Position numbers and translations under genes: made by a program. A model generated the notes under the pieces. The model had not been told where the DNA came from, ran no database searches, and saw nothing but the letters and a program-made list of their open reading frames with translations. Shown piece by piece: positions 47,025 to 55,829 of a stretch of 64,000 nt of DNA (the first letter of the stretch is position 1; each line of letters begins with the position of its first letter). Source of the DNA: an uncultured Clostridia bacterium (GTDB taxonomy: Bacteria; Bacillota; Clostridia; Christensenellales; UBA1242); contig CAKVFH010000001.1 in the NCBI GenBank assembly GCA_934746515.1, positions 62,001-126,000 of the forward strand. The letters are read 5' to 3'.

Positions 47025-48370
47025 AAAACAAAACACTTTTATTTAGAAATTTTAAATTTAATCCAACAGACAGTATTTCAGATGATGAGAATTTTGTTAT
47101 CAGCAACATGTATAACATAACAACCGAAAATGGCGCAATTGAAAGTAAGGTGTTTCAAGAAGATGTTTTGTCTTGTCTATTTGATGAGGCTCAAATTCAA
47201 ACCATAAAATCAAACAATAGTGAAATAATTGATAAAATTATTCGCTATATACCTTACACTTATTTTGATGTAGGACAAGACACCTTTTCAAATAGATTAT
47301 TTGTAATAACAAATGCAAACGCACTTTATGAATTAGCAACAGAAACAAATTTGTTTGAACTCAAATATTCATTTTCAACTTTTCCAAAAATCTTCGAATA
47401 TGAAAATGCAGTTTACCTTTTTGATTCAAACAACAAATGCATAGTTCTAGAAAATAATAGTGCAGTAAGTATTGAACAAATTCCAACCATAAATTCATTT
47501 ATTTCAGATAATGAAAAAACATATTTTCTATTAAAAAGCAAACCTTTTTCATTTTTTACAAGCGAACTTATTGGCTTGAGAAATTTATCAATTTATCCAG
47601 AGCAATATTCATCAATAGATTCAACTATTCAAGATGGACAACTCTACAAAATAGTAAATATTAAGGATAAAATTTTTGCAATCTCTCAATACTCAATTTT
47701 AAGATTTGACGAAGAAAATAATAAATTCTTAAGACAAAATAAAATCGAACTGGAAATTTACAAAGACACTATAATTGCACTTGATAACGCAGTTGTTTTT
47801 TACACATCAAACGGGTTATATTTGTTTGATGGAAGCGATATTGAACAACTCACAAGCAATTATCTAAATTTTGATAAAAACGCAAATTTAGTCTGTTTTA
47901 ATCAAAAAATATACATTTTATCGCAAAATTATGAAAATTATATTTTCGAGTATAATTTCACAAATAAATATTTTACACCAATATTTTTAGATAAAATAAA
48001 TCTATTTTACATAGTAAAAACACAAGAAAAATATCTTCTTTGCGCAAGCACAATTTCAAACAACGAATACAAAAATATTTCAATTTTTAATAGCTTAAAT
48101 TGGAACAATGTTGAACAGAAAGTTATATCCAAAACAACAACATTTAGTTCAACAAATCTCAAGTATATCAAAAATATTTTTGTTAAAGCAACGGGGGAAT
48201 GTAAGATTAAAATTACATCAAATTTATCAAGCACTGAATTAAAAATCAATAACTCGACAGCCATTTACAATGTCGGAATTAGCGGAACAGTTTTTGATTT
48301 TGAAATTATTTCATTAACTAAATTTAAAATTGATTCAATATTACTAAATATTGAAGAAGCGAGCGAATAA
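47021..48370 (+). CDS. Beta-propeller-like tail/nozzle protein of the phage cassette
   Basis: A 449-residue protein with no signal peptide. From ~70 to ~400 it is built from short strand blocks that recur about every 40-50 residues: NRLFVITNANALYELATE, NAVYLFDSNNKCIVLEN, DKIFAISQYSILRFDEE, NAVVFYTSNGLYLFDGS and NYIFEYNFTNKYF. This is a beta-propeller-like periodicity. T7 gp12 and P22 gp10 nozzle proteins are propeller-based and encoded right after the adaptor, so a tail-nozzle role fits the place and the fold. The N-terminal ~55 residues (FRNFKFNPTDSISDDENFVI) may be a docking segment. It overlaps both neighbours by 4 and 1 bases. No enzymatic motif is seen. Confidence 0.5.
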   Translation: MKNKTLLFRNFKFNPTDSISDDENFVISNMYNITTENGAIESKVFQEDVLSCLFDEAQIQTIKSNNSEIIDKIIRYIPYTYFDVGQDTFSNRLFVITNANALYELATETNLFELKYSFSTFPKIFEYENAVYLFDSNNKCIVLENNSAVSIEQIPTINSFISDNEKTYFLLKSKPFSFFTSELIGLRNLSIYPEQYSSIDSTIQDGQLYKIVNIKDKIFAISQYSILRFDEENNKFLRQNKIELEIYKDTIIALDNAVVFYTSNGLYLFDGSDIEQLTSNYLNFDKNANLVCFNQKIYILSQNYENYIFEYNFTNKYFTPIFLDKINLFYIVKTQEKYLLCASTISNNEYKNISIFNSLNWNNVEQKVISKTTTFSSTNLKYIKNIFVKATGECKIKITSNLSSTELKINNSTAIYNVGISGTVFDFEIISLTKFKIDSILLNIEEASE

Positions 48371-49389
48371 TGTTTATTGAAGAGTCTATCATAAAACTTC
48401 AAAAAAAATGCTTGTCACTAGAAGAAAAAGTTAAAAAGTTAGAATCCAGAGCAAAAGATATGCTTGAAGAAGTTGGCTATACGGTTTACACCAGAAACTT
48501 TTTAAATTTTCAGGTGTTAGCAAATAAATATATCAGAATCAGAACTATAACAAATACTTCAAGATTTCCAATACTTGTCCAAGTGAAAGTCAAATTTTAT
48601 AACTTTTCTGAACAAGATATTTATTTTAAGCTTTTCACAGACAATATTCAAATTGGAAGCGATCAGCAAACCTACAAATCTGGCATAAATGAAGTCATTT
48701 TATATGGAACTTATCAAAATTTAATTTCAGACAAAGTTGTGGTTGATATTTCCGTTAGCCCAAAATCTAATAAACAAGTTACAATTACAAACACCACAAT
48801 GACTATTTGGGGAGATTCACAGACTTATCAAGAAGAATACGAAGCTGTTGAAACATCAACAAATTATTATTTAAGTTACATATCAAATAACAGACTTTAT
48901 GCTAAAAAATTTGATAAAACAAAAGCTGTTGAAGATTATGAATTTGAATTTGTTGAAGAAACTATTTCTCATTCTGTTTGTCAAAGTAATGATGTGATTT
49001 ATTTATTTAGAGTTGACCCGAACGGAAATTTGTTTTTTAGAACTTTTGATAATAACAATGAAATATTTATCTCTAACAATGTGAGCAAGGTTTCATGTTG
49101 CAGTTTTGGCAATTTGATAATTTACAATTATATTTCAAATGGTGATTGCCACTATGGCGAAATCAAAAATAGTGTCGTTATTTCTAACAAAATTTTAACA
49201 ACTAAACTTGGTAAATTTTCAAATTGTTATCTATATTACAACAGCTACAACGATAGGGTTTATATGATTTTAACCAAGGAAGATGGAAGCAATTATCTCT
49301 TGGAAAACATAACCGAAAACTTCAGCTCAAGCGAAAACATTAGTTCAGAGATAAGTTTAACAATTGAAGTTCAAGAAGGTGAATCATGA
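48370..49389 (+). CDS. Phage tail/adsorption protein with N-terminal coiled coil
   Basis: A 339-residue protein. Residues ~4-36 form a short coiled coil (EESIIKLQKKCLSLEEKVKK). Residues ~40-155 look like a beta-sandwich (RIRTITNTSRFPILVQVKVK and the following strands to TMTIWGD). The rest has repeated strand blocks like those of the gene upstream (NNRLYAKKFDKTKAV, NLFFRTFDNNNEIF, DRVYMILTKEDGSNYLLE). An N-terminal trimerising helix with a beta-rich body is typical of fibres or tail knobs. The start codon overlaps the previous stop (TAATG), and its stop overlaps the next start (ATGA). I do not recognise the family. Confidence 0.5.
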   Translation: MFIEESIIKLQKKCLSLEEKVKKLESRAKDMLEEVGYTVYTRNFLNFQVLANKYIRIRTITNTSRFPILVQVKVKFYNFSEQDIYFKLFTDNIQIGSDQQTYKSGINEVILYGTYQNLISDKVVVDISVSPKSNKQVTITNTTMTIWGDSQTYQEEYEAVETSTNYYLSYISNNRLYAKKFDKTKAVEDYEFEFVEETISHSVCQSNDVIYLFRVDPNGNLFFRTFDNNNEIFISNNVSKVSCCSFGNLIIYNYISNGDCHYGEIKNSVVISNKILTTKLGKFSNCYLYYNSYNDRVYMILTKEDGSNYLLENITENFSSSENISSEISLTIEVQEGES

Positions 49390-51377
49390 TATTTTCTTTT
49401 CACAACAAATTAACAGTTAGTGCATCAAATAAAGAATATTCATTTTATAACACACTTTTATCGAGCACACTACAACAACTTTCAACATTCGGAAAAATCA
49501 ATGAATATATATCAATTGGAAATGGCTTGCCGAACTCTGAGTCACAAAACGCATTCCATTTAACAAGTCACATTGCAACAGCAAAACTTATTTTTAAATC
49601 TATTCAAAGTGATATATCAAAAGGTTCACTATTTGCAAAATATCAGTACAAACTGCAAAAATCTGATGTTTTAGCAACTCACATAACTGAAGTTGGATTG
49701 AGCAATAATGAAACTACACCAACCATTTATAATTATTTTTCACTAATCACAGATGAAACACCAAACGGAATTGATATAACAAACTTTGATGAAATTTTAC
49801 TGGAAGTCACTCTAAATCTTACAATTAGTGAAAACAACCAAACAATCTTAACTTCTGGAAATAATCCACTTATTGAATTTTTGCTTGGCAATGGCTTGGG
49901 AGATGTTTATGCTTGTTCTGGTTCAAACTTTGCAGAAAATACAAGAATGAATCGCCAAATTCCAACAAACAAGGAAAAGTATATTTGCACAAAAACAGCT
50001 TCTATCCAAAATAATTCACTCAAAATTGCTTTTGAATGTAACTTAAATATAGGCGAGCTTGATGAAATTTTATTTATTTCTGCAGATAAGGTCTTTGCCA
50101 GAAATAATTTAAAAGAGCATCTAGCCTTATCAAGCGAAACTTTAAATTTAACACCAAAAGCAAATTATGTTATCAAAATTGACAGCGACATAAAGTCGGT
50201 TACTTCGGTCACAAAACAATCAGATCAAACAGTCGAGTCGAATTATTTTGTATCAAAATATGCAAACTCTTTTGGCGATGAAATTAGCTTGCCATTTAAC
50301 AATATTTTTGATTCAACCACAAGCAGATTTTTATCAAAAGACGGAAAGTTTATATTTTTTGTTTCAAACACCAAAGTATATGCATATAAAAATGAAGACT
50401 TTAAAATAACAGAAATTAACACAAAAGAAATAGTTGAAGACTATATAACAAAAATAATCTCTTTTGATAAATTTGTGTTTATTATCTCAAAAGTTGCGCC
50501 TTACATTTCAACTTACATTATTGAAGGTAACATGATAAAAAGCACAAGCAATAATTTGAAAAGTTTTGAAAAATATTCAGATTTTGAAACAATACAACAA
50601 GCAGATGTAACTTGGTGTAACAACGAAAAATTTATTATTGGTTTAATTTTAAATGATAATTCAGCTCTTTCAATCTACTTAACTTATGATGATACGAATG
50701 GATTTTTAACAAGTTCATTTTTAACAAACAGCAGGGAGTTTAATTATATAATTGCAATGTATAAAAACAATTTTTGTGACGGAAGAATGATTTATTTAAA
50801 AGAAGGCGAAACATCTTTAAAATGCAGACTCGTCACACACTCTGCCGATGGAACAGAAACTGACGTTTACTCATCACTTGCATACGCACTTGTTAAAGAT
50901 GCAACAAATATTTATACAAAGGGTCGAGCAATAATTTCGGAAAAAAGCACAACGCCTTCTGTTGTTATTTATTACTATCCACAAGTTTATGAATATGACT
51001 TGCCACTTATTTCAACAGAACTAAAAAATTATATTTCTCAAGACATGAACTATATTATTCAAAAAACTGAAACAAACGAATATAAAATTTACAATTTGGT
51101 TGGATATGACACACCTGAAGAATTTAGCGATGGTTTCTTATCAATTTTGCCTTACGACCAAATTGTTGATTTTGAATTTATGAAAGACTCTCTCTTGATT
51201 TTTACAAATCTTTCAGACAAACCAGTTGTGGCTTTCAACTTAAAACTTAACAAAACACAAATAGAAAATCTATCTGATAAAGATGCCGAATATTTGGTTG
51301 CAGTGGAAAAATATAACAAGCTTGGAAGTGATGGAAAACAGATTAAATTCAAACTAGAAACGAAGGTGAATTTATGA
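49386..51377 (+). CDS. Large beta-rich phage tail/receptor-binding candidate
   Basis: A 663-residue protein, the largest of the cassette. Residues ~1-235 resemble a phage appendage N-terminal module (KLTVSASNKEYSFYNTLLSS, IGNGLPNSESQNAFHL, LLGNGLGDVYACSGSNF). Residues ~290-620 have a propeller-like strand periodicity (DGKFIFFVSNTKVYAYKNED, DKFVFIISKVAPYISTYI, NEKFIIGLILNDNSALSIYL, DSLLIFTNLSDKPVVAFNL), as in the genes upstream. It would be the natural host-binding component, but no catalytic depolymerase motif or carbohydrate-binding signature is evident. It starts with the same ATGATATTTTC as the small gene that follows. The ends overlap both neighbours by 4 bases. Confidence 0.5.
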   Translation: MIFSFHNKLTVSASNKEYSFYNTLLSSTLQQLSTFGKINEYISIGNGLPNSESQNAFHLTSHIATAKLIFKSIQSDISKGSLFAKYQYKLQKSDVLATHITEVGLSNNETTPTIYNYFSLITDETPNGIDITNFDEILLEVTLNLTISENNQTILTSGNNPLIEFLLGNGLGDVYACSGSNFAENTRMNRQIPTNKEKYICTKTASIQNNSLKIAFECNLNIGELDEILFISADKVFARNNLKEHLALSSETLNLTPKANYVIKIDSDIKSVTSVTKQSDQTVESNYFVSKYANSFGDEISLPFNNIFDSTTSRFLSKDGKFIFFVSNTKVYAYKNEDFKITEINTKEIVEDYITKIISFDKFVFIISKVAPYISTYIIEGNMIKSTSNNLKSFEKYSDFETIQQADVTWCNNEKFIIGLILNDNSALSIYLTYDDTNGFLTSSFLTNSREFNYIIAMYKNNFCDGRMIYLKEGETSLKCRLVTHSADGTETDVYSSLAYALVKDATNIYTKGRAIISEKSTTPSVVIYYYPQVYEYDLPLISTELKNYISQDMNYIIQKTETNEYKIYNLVGYDTPEEFSDGFLSILPYDQIVDFEFMKDSLLIFTNLSDKPVVAFNLKLNKTQIENLSDKDAEYLVAVEKYNKLGSDGKQIKFKLETKVNL

Positions 51378-51625
51378 TATTTTCAGACAGAATTCAAAAA
51401 GTAATTAGCGGCAGAGATGCAACACTTTTTGCAAGTGATAGCAACACATTAAATTTATTTATTTGTGATAAAGTGCTTAAAAAATATAGAATTTCAATAA
51501 ATATAAACAAGAATTGCGTTTTTTCTAAAATGTATAATTACAAAAAAATAATCCAACTTAATCAAAACACCATTTGTCCTTGTAGTAATGGATACATAAC
51601 CATTTCAAATGAAAACAACACATAA
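51374..51625 (+). CDS. Small Cys-containing protein at the end of the tail genes
   Basis: An 83-residue protein I do not recognise. It is basic with alternating hydrophobic residues, so probably a small beta-rich domain (NTLNLFICDKVLKKYRISIN), and ends with TICPCSNGYITIS, a C-x-C motif. It overlaps the preceding gene by the ATGA junction and shares its first 11 bases with that gene's start (both MIFS). It is probably a phage particle or assembly component; nothing more can be said. Confidence 0.5.
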   Translation: MIFSDRIQKVISGRDATLFASDSNTLNLFICDKVLKKYRISININKNCVFSKMYNYKKIIQLNQNTICPCSNGYITISNENNT

Positions 51626-51649
51626 TTTGATTTATTCAAATAACATTAT

Positions 51650-51677
51650 AAACTTAATTATCTCTCTATTTAAGTTT
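51650..51677 (+). promoter_or_regulatory. Hairpin before the holin-like gene
   Basis: AAACTTAA (51650-51657) pairs with TTAAGTTT (51670-51677). It has no T tail and lies 5 bases before the strong AGGAGG (51683-51688), so it may influence translation or mRNA processing of the holin-like gene. Confidence 0.4.
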
Positions 51678-51693
51678 AACAAAAGGAGGGTAA

Positions 51694-52671
51694 ATGAAAT
51701 TAAAAGATAAAATCAAATCTTATAGTTTTTGGGTGAGCATTGCCAGTGCCGTTATCTTAATATTAAAAGTGCTTGGCAATCGATTTGGATTTGTTGTTGA
51801 CGAAAGCATGGTGAGTGATATTTTCACCGCACTTTGCAGTATTCTTGTTTTGATGGGCATAATTGTTGTGCCATCAGCACAAGGTGGACAAGAACAACTT
51901 AACAACAAATTAGCTTCCAAAAATACAAAACAGAATAATTTAATTCAAGACATAAATAATCAAAAAAATGAATTAACACAAGATGAGACTTTTGACACCA
52001 ACAAAACAAAATCAAACAATGAAAATCAAAATGGTTTTGAAAACACTTCATACGAAAATTTAAAATCTTCAAAAACTAAATCCAGCGAAGACAATGAAAT
52101 AAAAGATGAAAGTTCAAATGCTAATTTGATTTCAAATCCAATCGAACAAAATGAAAATTTAACAGAAGAAAACAATCAAAATGATGGTATGCTATCGGTT
52201 AATGATGATAGTTTATCAGTTTCTGAAAACCAACCAGAAATCATGCAGGCTGAAAACCATAACTCTTCACAAATCTCGGATGAGAAAAAATTTATCTTTG
52301 CGCAGACGCAAGAAGACTCTTTTATAAATGACGAAGCCAAGCTTAATGACATGATTGAAGAAGATAAAGCAAATTCTCAACCATTAGCAAACAATCAAGT
52401 TTGTGATGCGAATGAAAGTGAAACAAAATTTACTGAAGCTGACAATTTGTCAATTGTATACACGCAAGATACCACCGAACAAAACAATCTAAACTTGTCA
52501 GATGAAAACAATAATGTCACAAATCATGACACTGATGAAAATTTAAAGCAGACAAACATTTTAAACTTAAAAGCAATGTTTGATATTGCGCGCGAAAAGT
52601 TTACAGGTGACATCAATGATTATATTTTTGAGCTTCAAGAAGAAATCAGAAAAACTCGCGAAAGAATGTAA
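51694..52671 (+). CDS. Holin-like membrane protein with a ~260-residue polar tail
   Basis: A 325-residue protein. Residues 1-65 match phi-LC3/phage_holin_1-type holins: MKLKDKIKSYSFWVSIASAV with a first helix to ~28, the turn NRFGFVVDES, and a second helix ~45-62 (LCSILVLMGIIVVPS) followed by QGG. Such proteins permeabilise the membrane at the end of a phage cycle. Unlike typical holins (~80-150 residues), this one continues for ~260 residues rich in Asn, Glu, Ser, Asp and Gln, with almost no hydrophobic core. The tail ends in an amphipathic segment, LKAMFDIAREKFTGDINDYI and EEIRKTRERM. It has a near-perfect ribosome site and lies last in the cassette, before a terminator. No lysin gene accompanies it. 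The holin call is for the N-terminal part only; the tail is unexplained. Confidence 0.7.
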   Translation: MKLKDKIKSYSFWVSIASAVILILKVLGNRFGFVVDESMVSDIFTALCSILVLMGIIVVPSAQGGQEQLNNKLASKNTKQNNLIQDINNQKNELTQDETFDTNKTKSNNENQNGFENTSYENLKSSKTKSSEDNEIKDESSNANLISNPIEQNENLTEENNQNDGMLSVNDDSLSVSENQPEIMQAENHNSSQISDEKKFIFAQTQEDSFINDEAKLNDMIEEDKANSQPLANNQVCDANESETKFTEADNLSIVYTQDTTEQNNLNLSDENNNVTNHDTDENLKQTNILNLKAMFDIAREKFTGDINDYIFELQEEIRKTRERM

Positions 52672-52686
52672 TAATTTACAAAAATA

Positions 52687-52720
52687 GGGAAAGCATTTAT
52701 TTGCTTTCTCTTTTTATTTG
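52687..52720 (+). terminator. Terminator at the right end of the phage cassette
   Basis: GGGAAAGCA (52687-52695) pairs with TGCTTTCTC (one G-U pair), followed by TTTTTATTT. It separates the cassette from the RNase J unit. Confidence 0.8.
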
Positions 52721-52731
52721 CCATAAAATAC

Positions 52732-52760
52732 TTGATTTTATTTTATTTGTATAATATAAT
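52732..52760 (+). promoter_or_regulatory. Promoter of the membrane protein-RNase J unit
   Basis: TTGATT (52732-52737), 17-base spacer, TATAAT (52755-52760); leader of about 55 bases. Confidence 0.7.
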
Positions 52761-52821
52761 AACCTCAACAATTAAAGTTTTTTTGAATATTTTAATTCGT
52801 AATGAATGATAGTGAGGTATT

Positions 52822-53877
52822 ATGTCTTACAAGAACACAATGAAACTCTTTGTTTCTAATTTTACACTTGCATGGAAACAGCTCGTATATCTTCTTTTGT
52901 GCGGATTTTTGTTTGCACTTTGCTCATATACACTTGTTTCGCCAGTTATCACTGTTTTGAAAAATGCTGGCATTTCTGCAGAAATTAAAAATCTTATCAC
53001 TTTGGTTTATAATAATCCAAAAGACATTGCTATAACTTTAAGTGAGCTTGTTAAACTGATTTTTAATTCACTGATTGAAAATTTTTCTAAAATTTATTTG
53101 AACATTTTTGCGACACTTATATTATGTATTATTTTGCCATATATTTTATATGAAGCATCAACTTATAATATTTCGTCAATTCTTTATCAAAAGTTCACAA
53201 TGAATATGGAAGTGGGTTATTGCCAAAATTTTATCAGTCATCTTGGAAAGGCTATTAAATTTGGTTTGACATCGCTTTTGTTTTCATTGCCATTTTTTAT
53301 AGTCAATATTGCTTTGGTCGTAACTTATATTCTCGTCGCAAACACTGTTTTAAAAGCTATCATTGGGCTTGTGATTTTGTCACTAATTTCACTGATAATA
53401 AATTCGTGCAAGCTTACATTGTTTTCACATTTCACAGGAAGCGTTGTTGCAAACGACTCAAACTCATTCCATACATTTTTAAAGAGTTTTCCAATCGAAA
53501 TTAAACATTTCTGGAAAATTATGGGTTCAAGTGTTGTTACAATTTTAACCGCAATTTTAATCAATGGCGTTATTGCAATCTTCACATTCTTTGCAGGTCT
53601 TTTATTTACAATTCCTGCAACATGTGTGCTTATCAGTATTTTTAAAGTCGTAACATTCTTAAACATTAACGGAAATAGATACTATTTGAGCAATTATGTT
53701 ATTTTCAATCCACAAAAATATGTGGTTAAAAAAGACGATTTTGTTTCAACATTTGTTCCACCAGAAGAGACAAAAGAAATCACTACAACAAAAATGAAAA
53801 AGAAATATAAAACAAAAACTTTAGATGAAAAGCCAACAACTGGCAAAACTAAAAAAAATAAAATAAAGAAAGGATAA
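52822..53877 (+). CDS. Polytopic membrane protein of unknown function
   Basis: A 351-residue integral membrane protein with about six hydrophobic segments: ~15-40 (WKQLVYLLLCGFLFALCSYT), ~90-112 (IYLNIFATLILCIILPYIL), ~150-175, ~178-200, ~235-265 and ~268-285. The C-terminal ~45 residues are Lys/Thr-rich and should be cytoplasmic (KKKYKTKTLDEKPTTGKTKK). I see no transporter or enzyme signature. Its stop codon is one base before the RNase J start (TAA-T-ATG), so it is transcribed with rnj from its own promoter. Similar unnamed membrane proteins occur upstream of RNase J in other genomes as far as I recall, but I cannot assign a role. The SD is GAGGT at 52813-52817. Confidence 0.75.
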   Translation: MSYKNTMKLFVSNFTLAWKQLVYLLLCGFLFALCSYTLVSPVITVLKNAGISAEIKNLITLVYNNPKDIAITLSELVKLIFNSLIENFSKIYLNIFATLILCIILPYILYEASTYNISSILYQKFTMNMEVGYCQNFISHLGKAIKFGLTSLLFSLPFFIVNIALVVTYILVANTVLKAIIGLVILSLISLIINSCKLTLFSHFTGSVVANDSNSFHTFLKSFPIEIKHFWKIMGSSVVTILTAILINGVIAIFTFFAGLLFTIPATCVLISIFKVVTFLNINGNRYYLSNYVIFNPQKYVVKKDDFVSTFVPPEETKEITTTKMKKKYKTKTLDEKPTTGKTKKNKIKKG

Positions 53878-53878
53878 T

Positions 53879-55825
53879 ATGGAAGAAAATTTTAACAATC
53901 AAAATTTAAACAATAATCAAAATTCAAATAATCCTGCAGTTAAGAAAAGAACATTTACTGAAACTGAACAAAATTCTGGATCATATAATGTAGGCTTGAA
54001 AAAGAATACAAAACCAGCAGCTCCAGTAACTGCAGGAATCACACAAAAGCAAAAACAAAAAATTTTAAATCATTTAAAGGATGTTAATCCAGATATAAAT
54101 CTTGAAAATATGGCTCAAGAAGAGCTTTTGACAAGCAATGCTGGAAACATGCATAGACAAAAACAAGGAAAGGGCGCTGGCAACAAAGTGAAAATCATTT
54201 TCCTTGGTGGCGTTGGAGAAATTGGAAAAAATATCACAGCAATTGAATACGGCAACGATATTATCGTTATCGACTGCGGTCTTGCATTTCCAAGCGAAGA
54301 CATGCCGGGCGTCGACCTTGTTATACCGGATTTCACATATTTAAAAGAAAATGCAAGCAAAGTTAAAGGCATTTTAATCACACACGGACACGAAGACCAC
54401 ATAGGAAGTTTGCCATACTTGCTCCGCGATATTAAAGCACCAATCTATGGAAGTCAAATGTCACTTACACTCATTGACAACAAAATTCGTGAACACAAAC
54501 TCACTGGAATTAAAGGCATTTGCGTTAAACCAGGCTATGTTGTAAAAGTTGGATGTTTCACAGTTGAGTTTGTTAAAGTAAACCACTCAATTCCTGGAGC
54601 TTTTGCTCTTTCAATCGATACACCAGCCGGAACAATTTTTCACACAGGTGACTTTAAAATTGACTTTGAGCCAATTGACGGCGAAGTTATTGATCTTGCA
54701 AGAATTGCGGAAATCGGCAGAAAAGGCGTAACACTTATGCTTGGCGAAAGCACAAATGTTGAGCGTCCTGGATACACAATTTCAGAAAAGAGAGTAGGCG
54801 AAAATCTTGAAAAAGTTTTCCTTGAAAACTCAACCAGAAGAATTTTCGTTGCAACATTCTCAAGTAACATTTATAGAGTTGAACAAATCATTGACCTTGC
54901 AATCAAATATAACAGAAGAGTTGCCGTTGTTGGAAGAAGTATGATAAACAACATTGACGCAGGCATGAAAATTGGTGCGTTCAAATTCAACAAGAGTGTG
55001 TTTATTGACATTGAAAAAATCGGTATGCTTGAAGATAAAAATGTTTTGGTTTTATCAACAGGAAGTCAAGGTGAACCAACAAGCGCACTTTCAAGACTTG
55101 CAAATGGTGAATTTACTAAAGTCGAAATCGGTGATAACGATACTGTAATTTTTTCAAGTTCGCCAATTCCTGGCAACGAAAATATGATCAATGCCGTTAT
55201 CAATAACCTTTATAAAAAAGGCGCAATTGTTGTTACTGAAAATGTGCACTCATCAGGCCACGCTTGCCAAGAAGAAATCAAAACAATTCATAACTTGGTG
55301 AATCCAAAATTCTTTATTCCTGTTCACGGTGAATATAGACATTTGAAAGAACACATTTTGCTTTCAGAAAAAATCGGATTGCCAAAAACAAATTCACTTA
55401 TTCCTGAAATTGGAAATGTTGTTGAACTCACAAAAAACACAATGGTGCTTAAAGGTAACGTTCAAGCAGGTGAACAACTCGTTGACGGTCTTGGCATTGG
55501 TGATGTTGGAAGCGTCGTTCTTCGTGATAGAAAACTTCTTTCTGAAGACGGACTTGTTATTGTGGTTCTCGGTGTTTCAGACTCAACAGGTGAGCTTGTG
55601 AGCGAACCATACTTAATCACTCGTGGTTTTGTTTACACTGGCGAAGCTGAAAAACTTAACGAAGAAGCAAAGCTTGTGCTTCATGACACAATTGCAACAA
55701 TGAACTTTAGAGAAAATCATGATTGGAATGAAATCAGAAACCAAATCAGAAAACCACTTCGCAATTTCTTCTACAAAAAGACAATGCGTACTCCAATGAT
55801 TTTGCCAATCGTGTTCAGAGTGTAA
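53879..55825 (+). CDS. rnj: Ribonuclease J
   Basis: A 648-residue metallo-beta-lactamase/beta-CASP nuclease. RNase J has 5'-to-3' exonuclease and endonuclease activity on RNA and drives mRNA decay and rRNA maturation in Firmicutes. The core starts at KIIFLGGVGEIGKNITAIEY (~104). The metal motif H-G-H-E-D-H lies at 169-174, with further motifs in HSIPGAFALSIDT, GDFKIDFEPIDG, VLSTGSQGEP and HVHGEYRHLKEH-like PVHGEYRHL, and the C-terminal domain ends in RTPMILPIVFRV. The family is normally ~555 residues. Here ~95 extra N-terminal residues are Asn/Gln/Lys-rich and low-complexity, then basic, and may bind RNA or partners; similar extensions exist in other Clostridia. It follows the membrane protein by one base and precedes trmR by 4 bases, forming one operon. 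All catalytic residues that I can recognise are present. Confidence 0.93.
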   Translation: MEENFNNQNLNNNQNSNNPAVKKRTFTETEQNSGSYNVGLKKNTKPAAPVTAGITQKQKQKILNHLKDVNPDINLENMAQEELLTSNAGNMHRQKQGKGAGNKVKIIFLGGVGEIGKNITAIEYGNDIIVIDCGLAFPSEDMPGVDLVIPDFTYLKENASKVKGILITHGHEDHIGSLPYLLRDIKAPIYGSQMSLTLIDNKIREHKLTGIKGICVKPGYVVKVGCFTVEFVKVNHSIPGAFALSIDTPAGTIFHTGDFKIDFEPIDGEVIDLARIAEIGRKGVTLMLGESTNVERPGYTISEKRVGENLEKVFLENSTRRIFVATFSSNIYRVEQIIDLAIKYNRRVAVVGRSMINNIDAGMKIGAFKFNKSVFIDIEKIGMLEDKNVLVLSTGSQGEPTSALSRLANGEFTKVEIGDNDTVIFSSSPIPGNENMINAVINNLYKKGAIVVTENVHSSGHACQEEIKTIHNLVNPKFFIPVHGEYRHLKEHILLSEKIGLPKTNSLIPEIGNVVELTKNTMVLKGNVQAGEQLVDGLGIGDVGSVVLRDRKLLSEDGLVIVVLGVSDSTGELVSEPYLITRGFVYTGEAEKLNEEAKLVLHDTIATMNFRENHDWNEIRNQIRKPLRNFFYKKTMRTPMILPIVFRV

Positions 55826-55829
55826 AAAC

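Larger units (their letters stand above)
38829..52671. mobile_element. Compact phage-particle cassette without integrase or replication genes
   Basis: In order: HTH regulator, an inverted SH3/TM gene, large terminase, small-terminase-like protein, Zn-finger microprotein, portal, scaffold, major capsid protein, small unknown protein, connector, three beta-rich tail or adsorption proteins, a small Cys-containing protein and a holin-like protein. Junctions from the terminase to 51625 are overlaps or short gaps, as in a phage late operon. No integrase, recombinase, repressor, replication, tape-measure or lysin gene is seen. Both flanks are ordinary genes with terminators, and I could not find flanking direct repeats. 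It could be a decayed prophage, a satellite, or a domesticated particle such as a gene transfer agent. Confidence 0.7.

Noticed and set aside
54115..54870. Antisense frames (95 and 76 codons) inside RNase J
   Set aside because: RNase J is certain on the plus strand; the antisense frames have no supporting signal.
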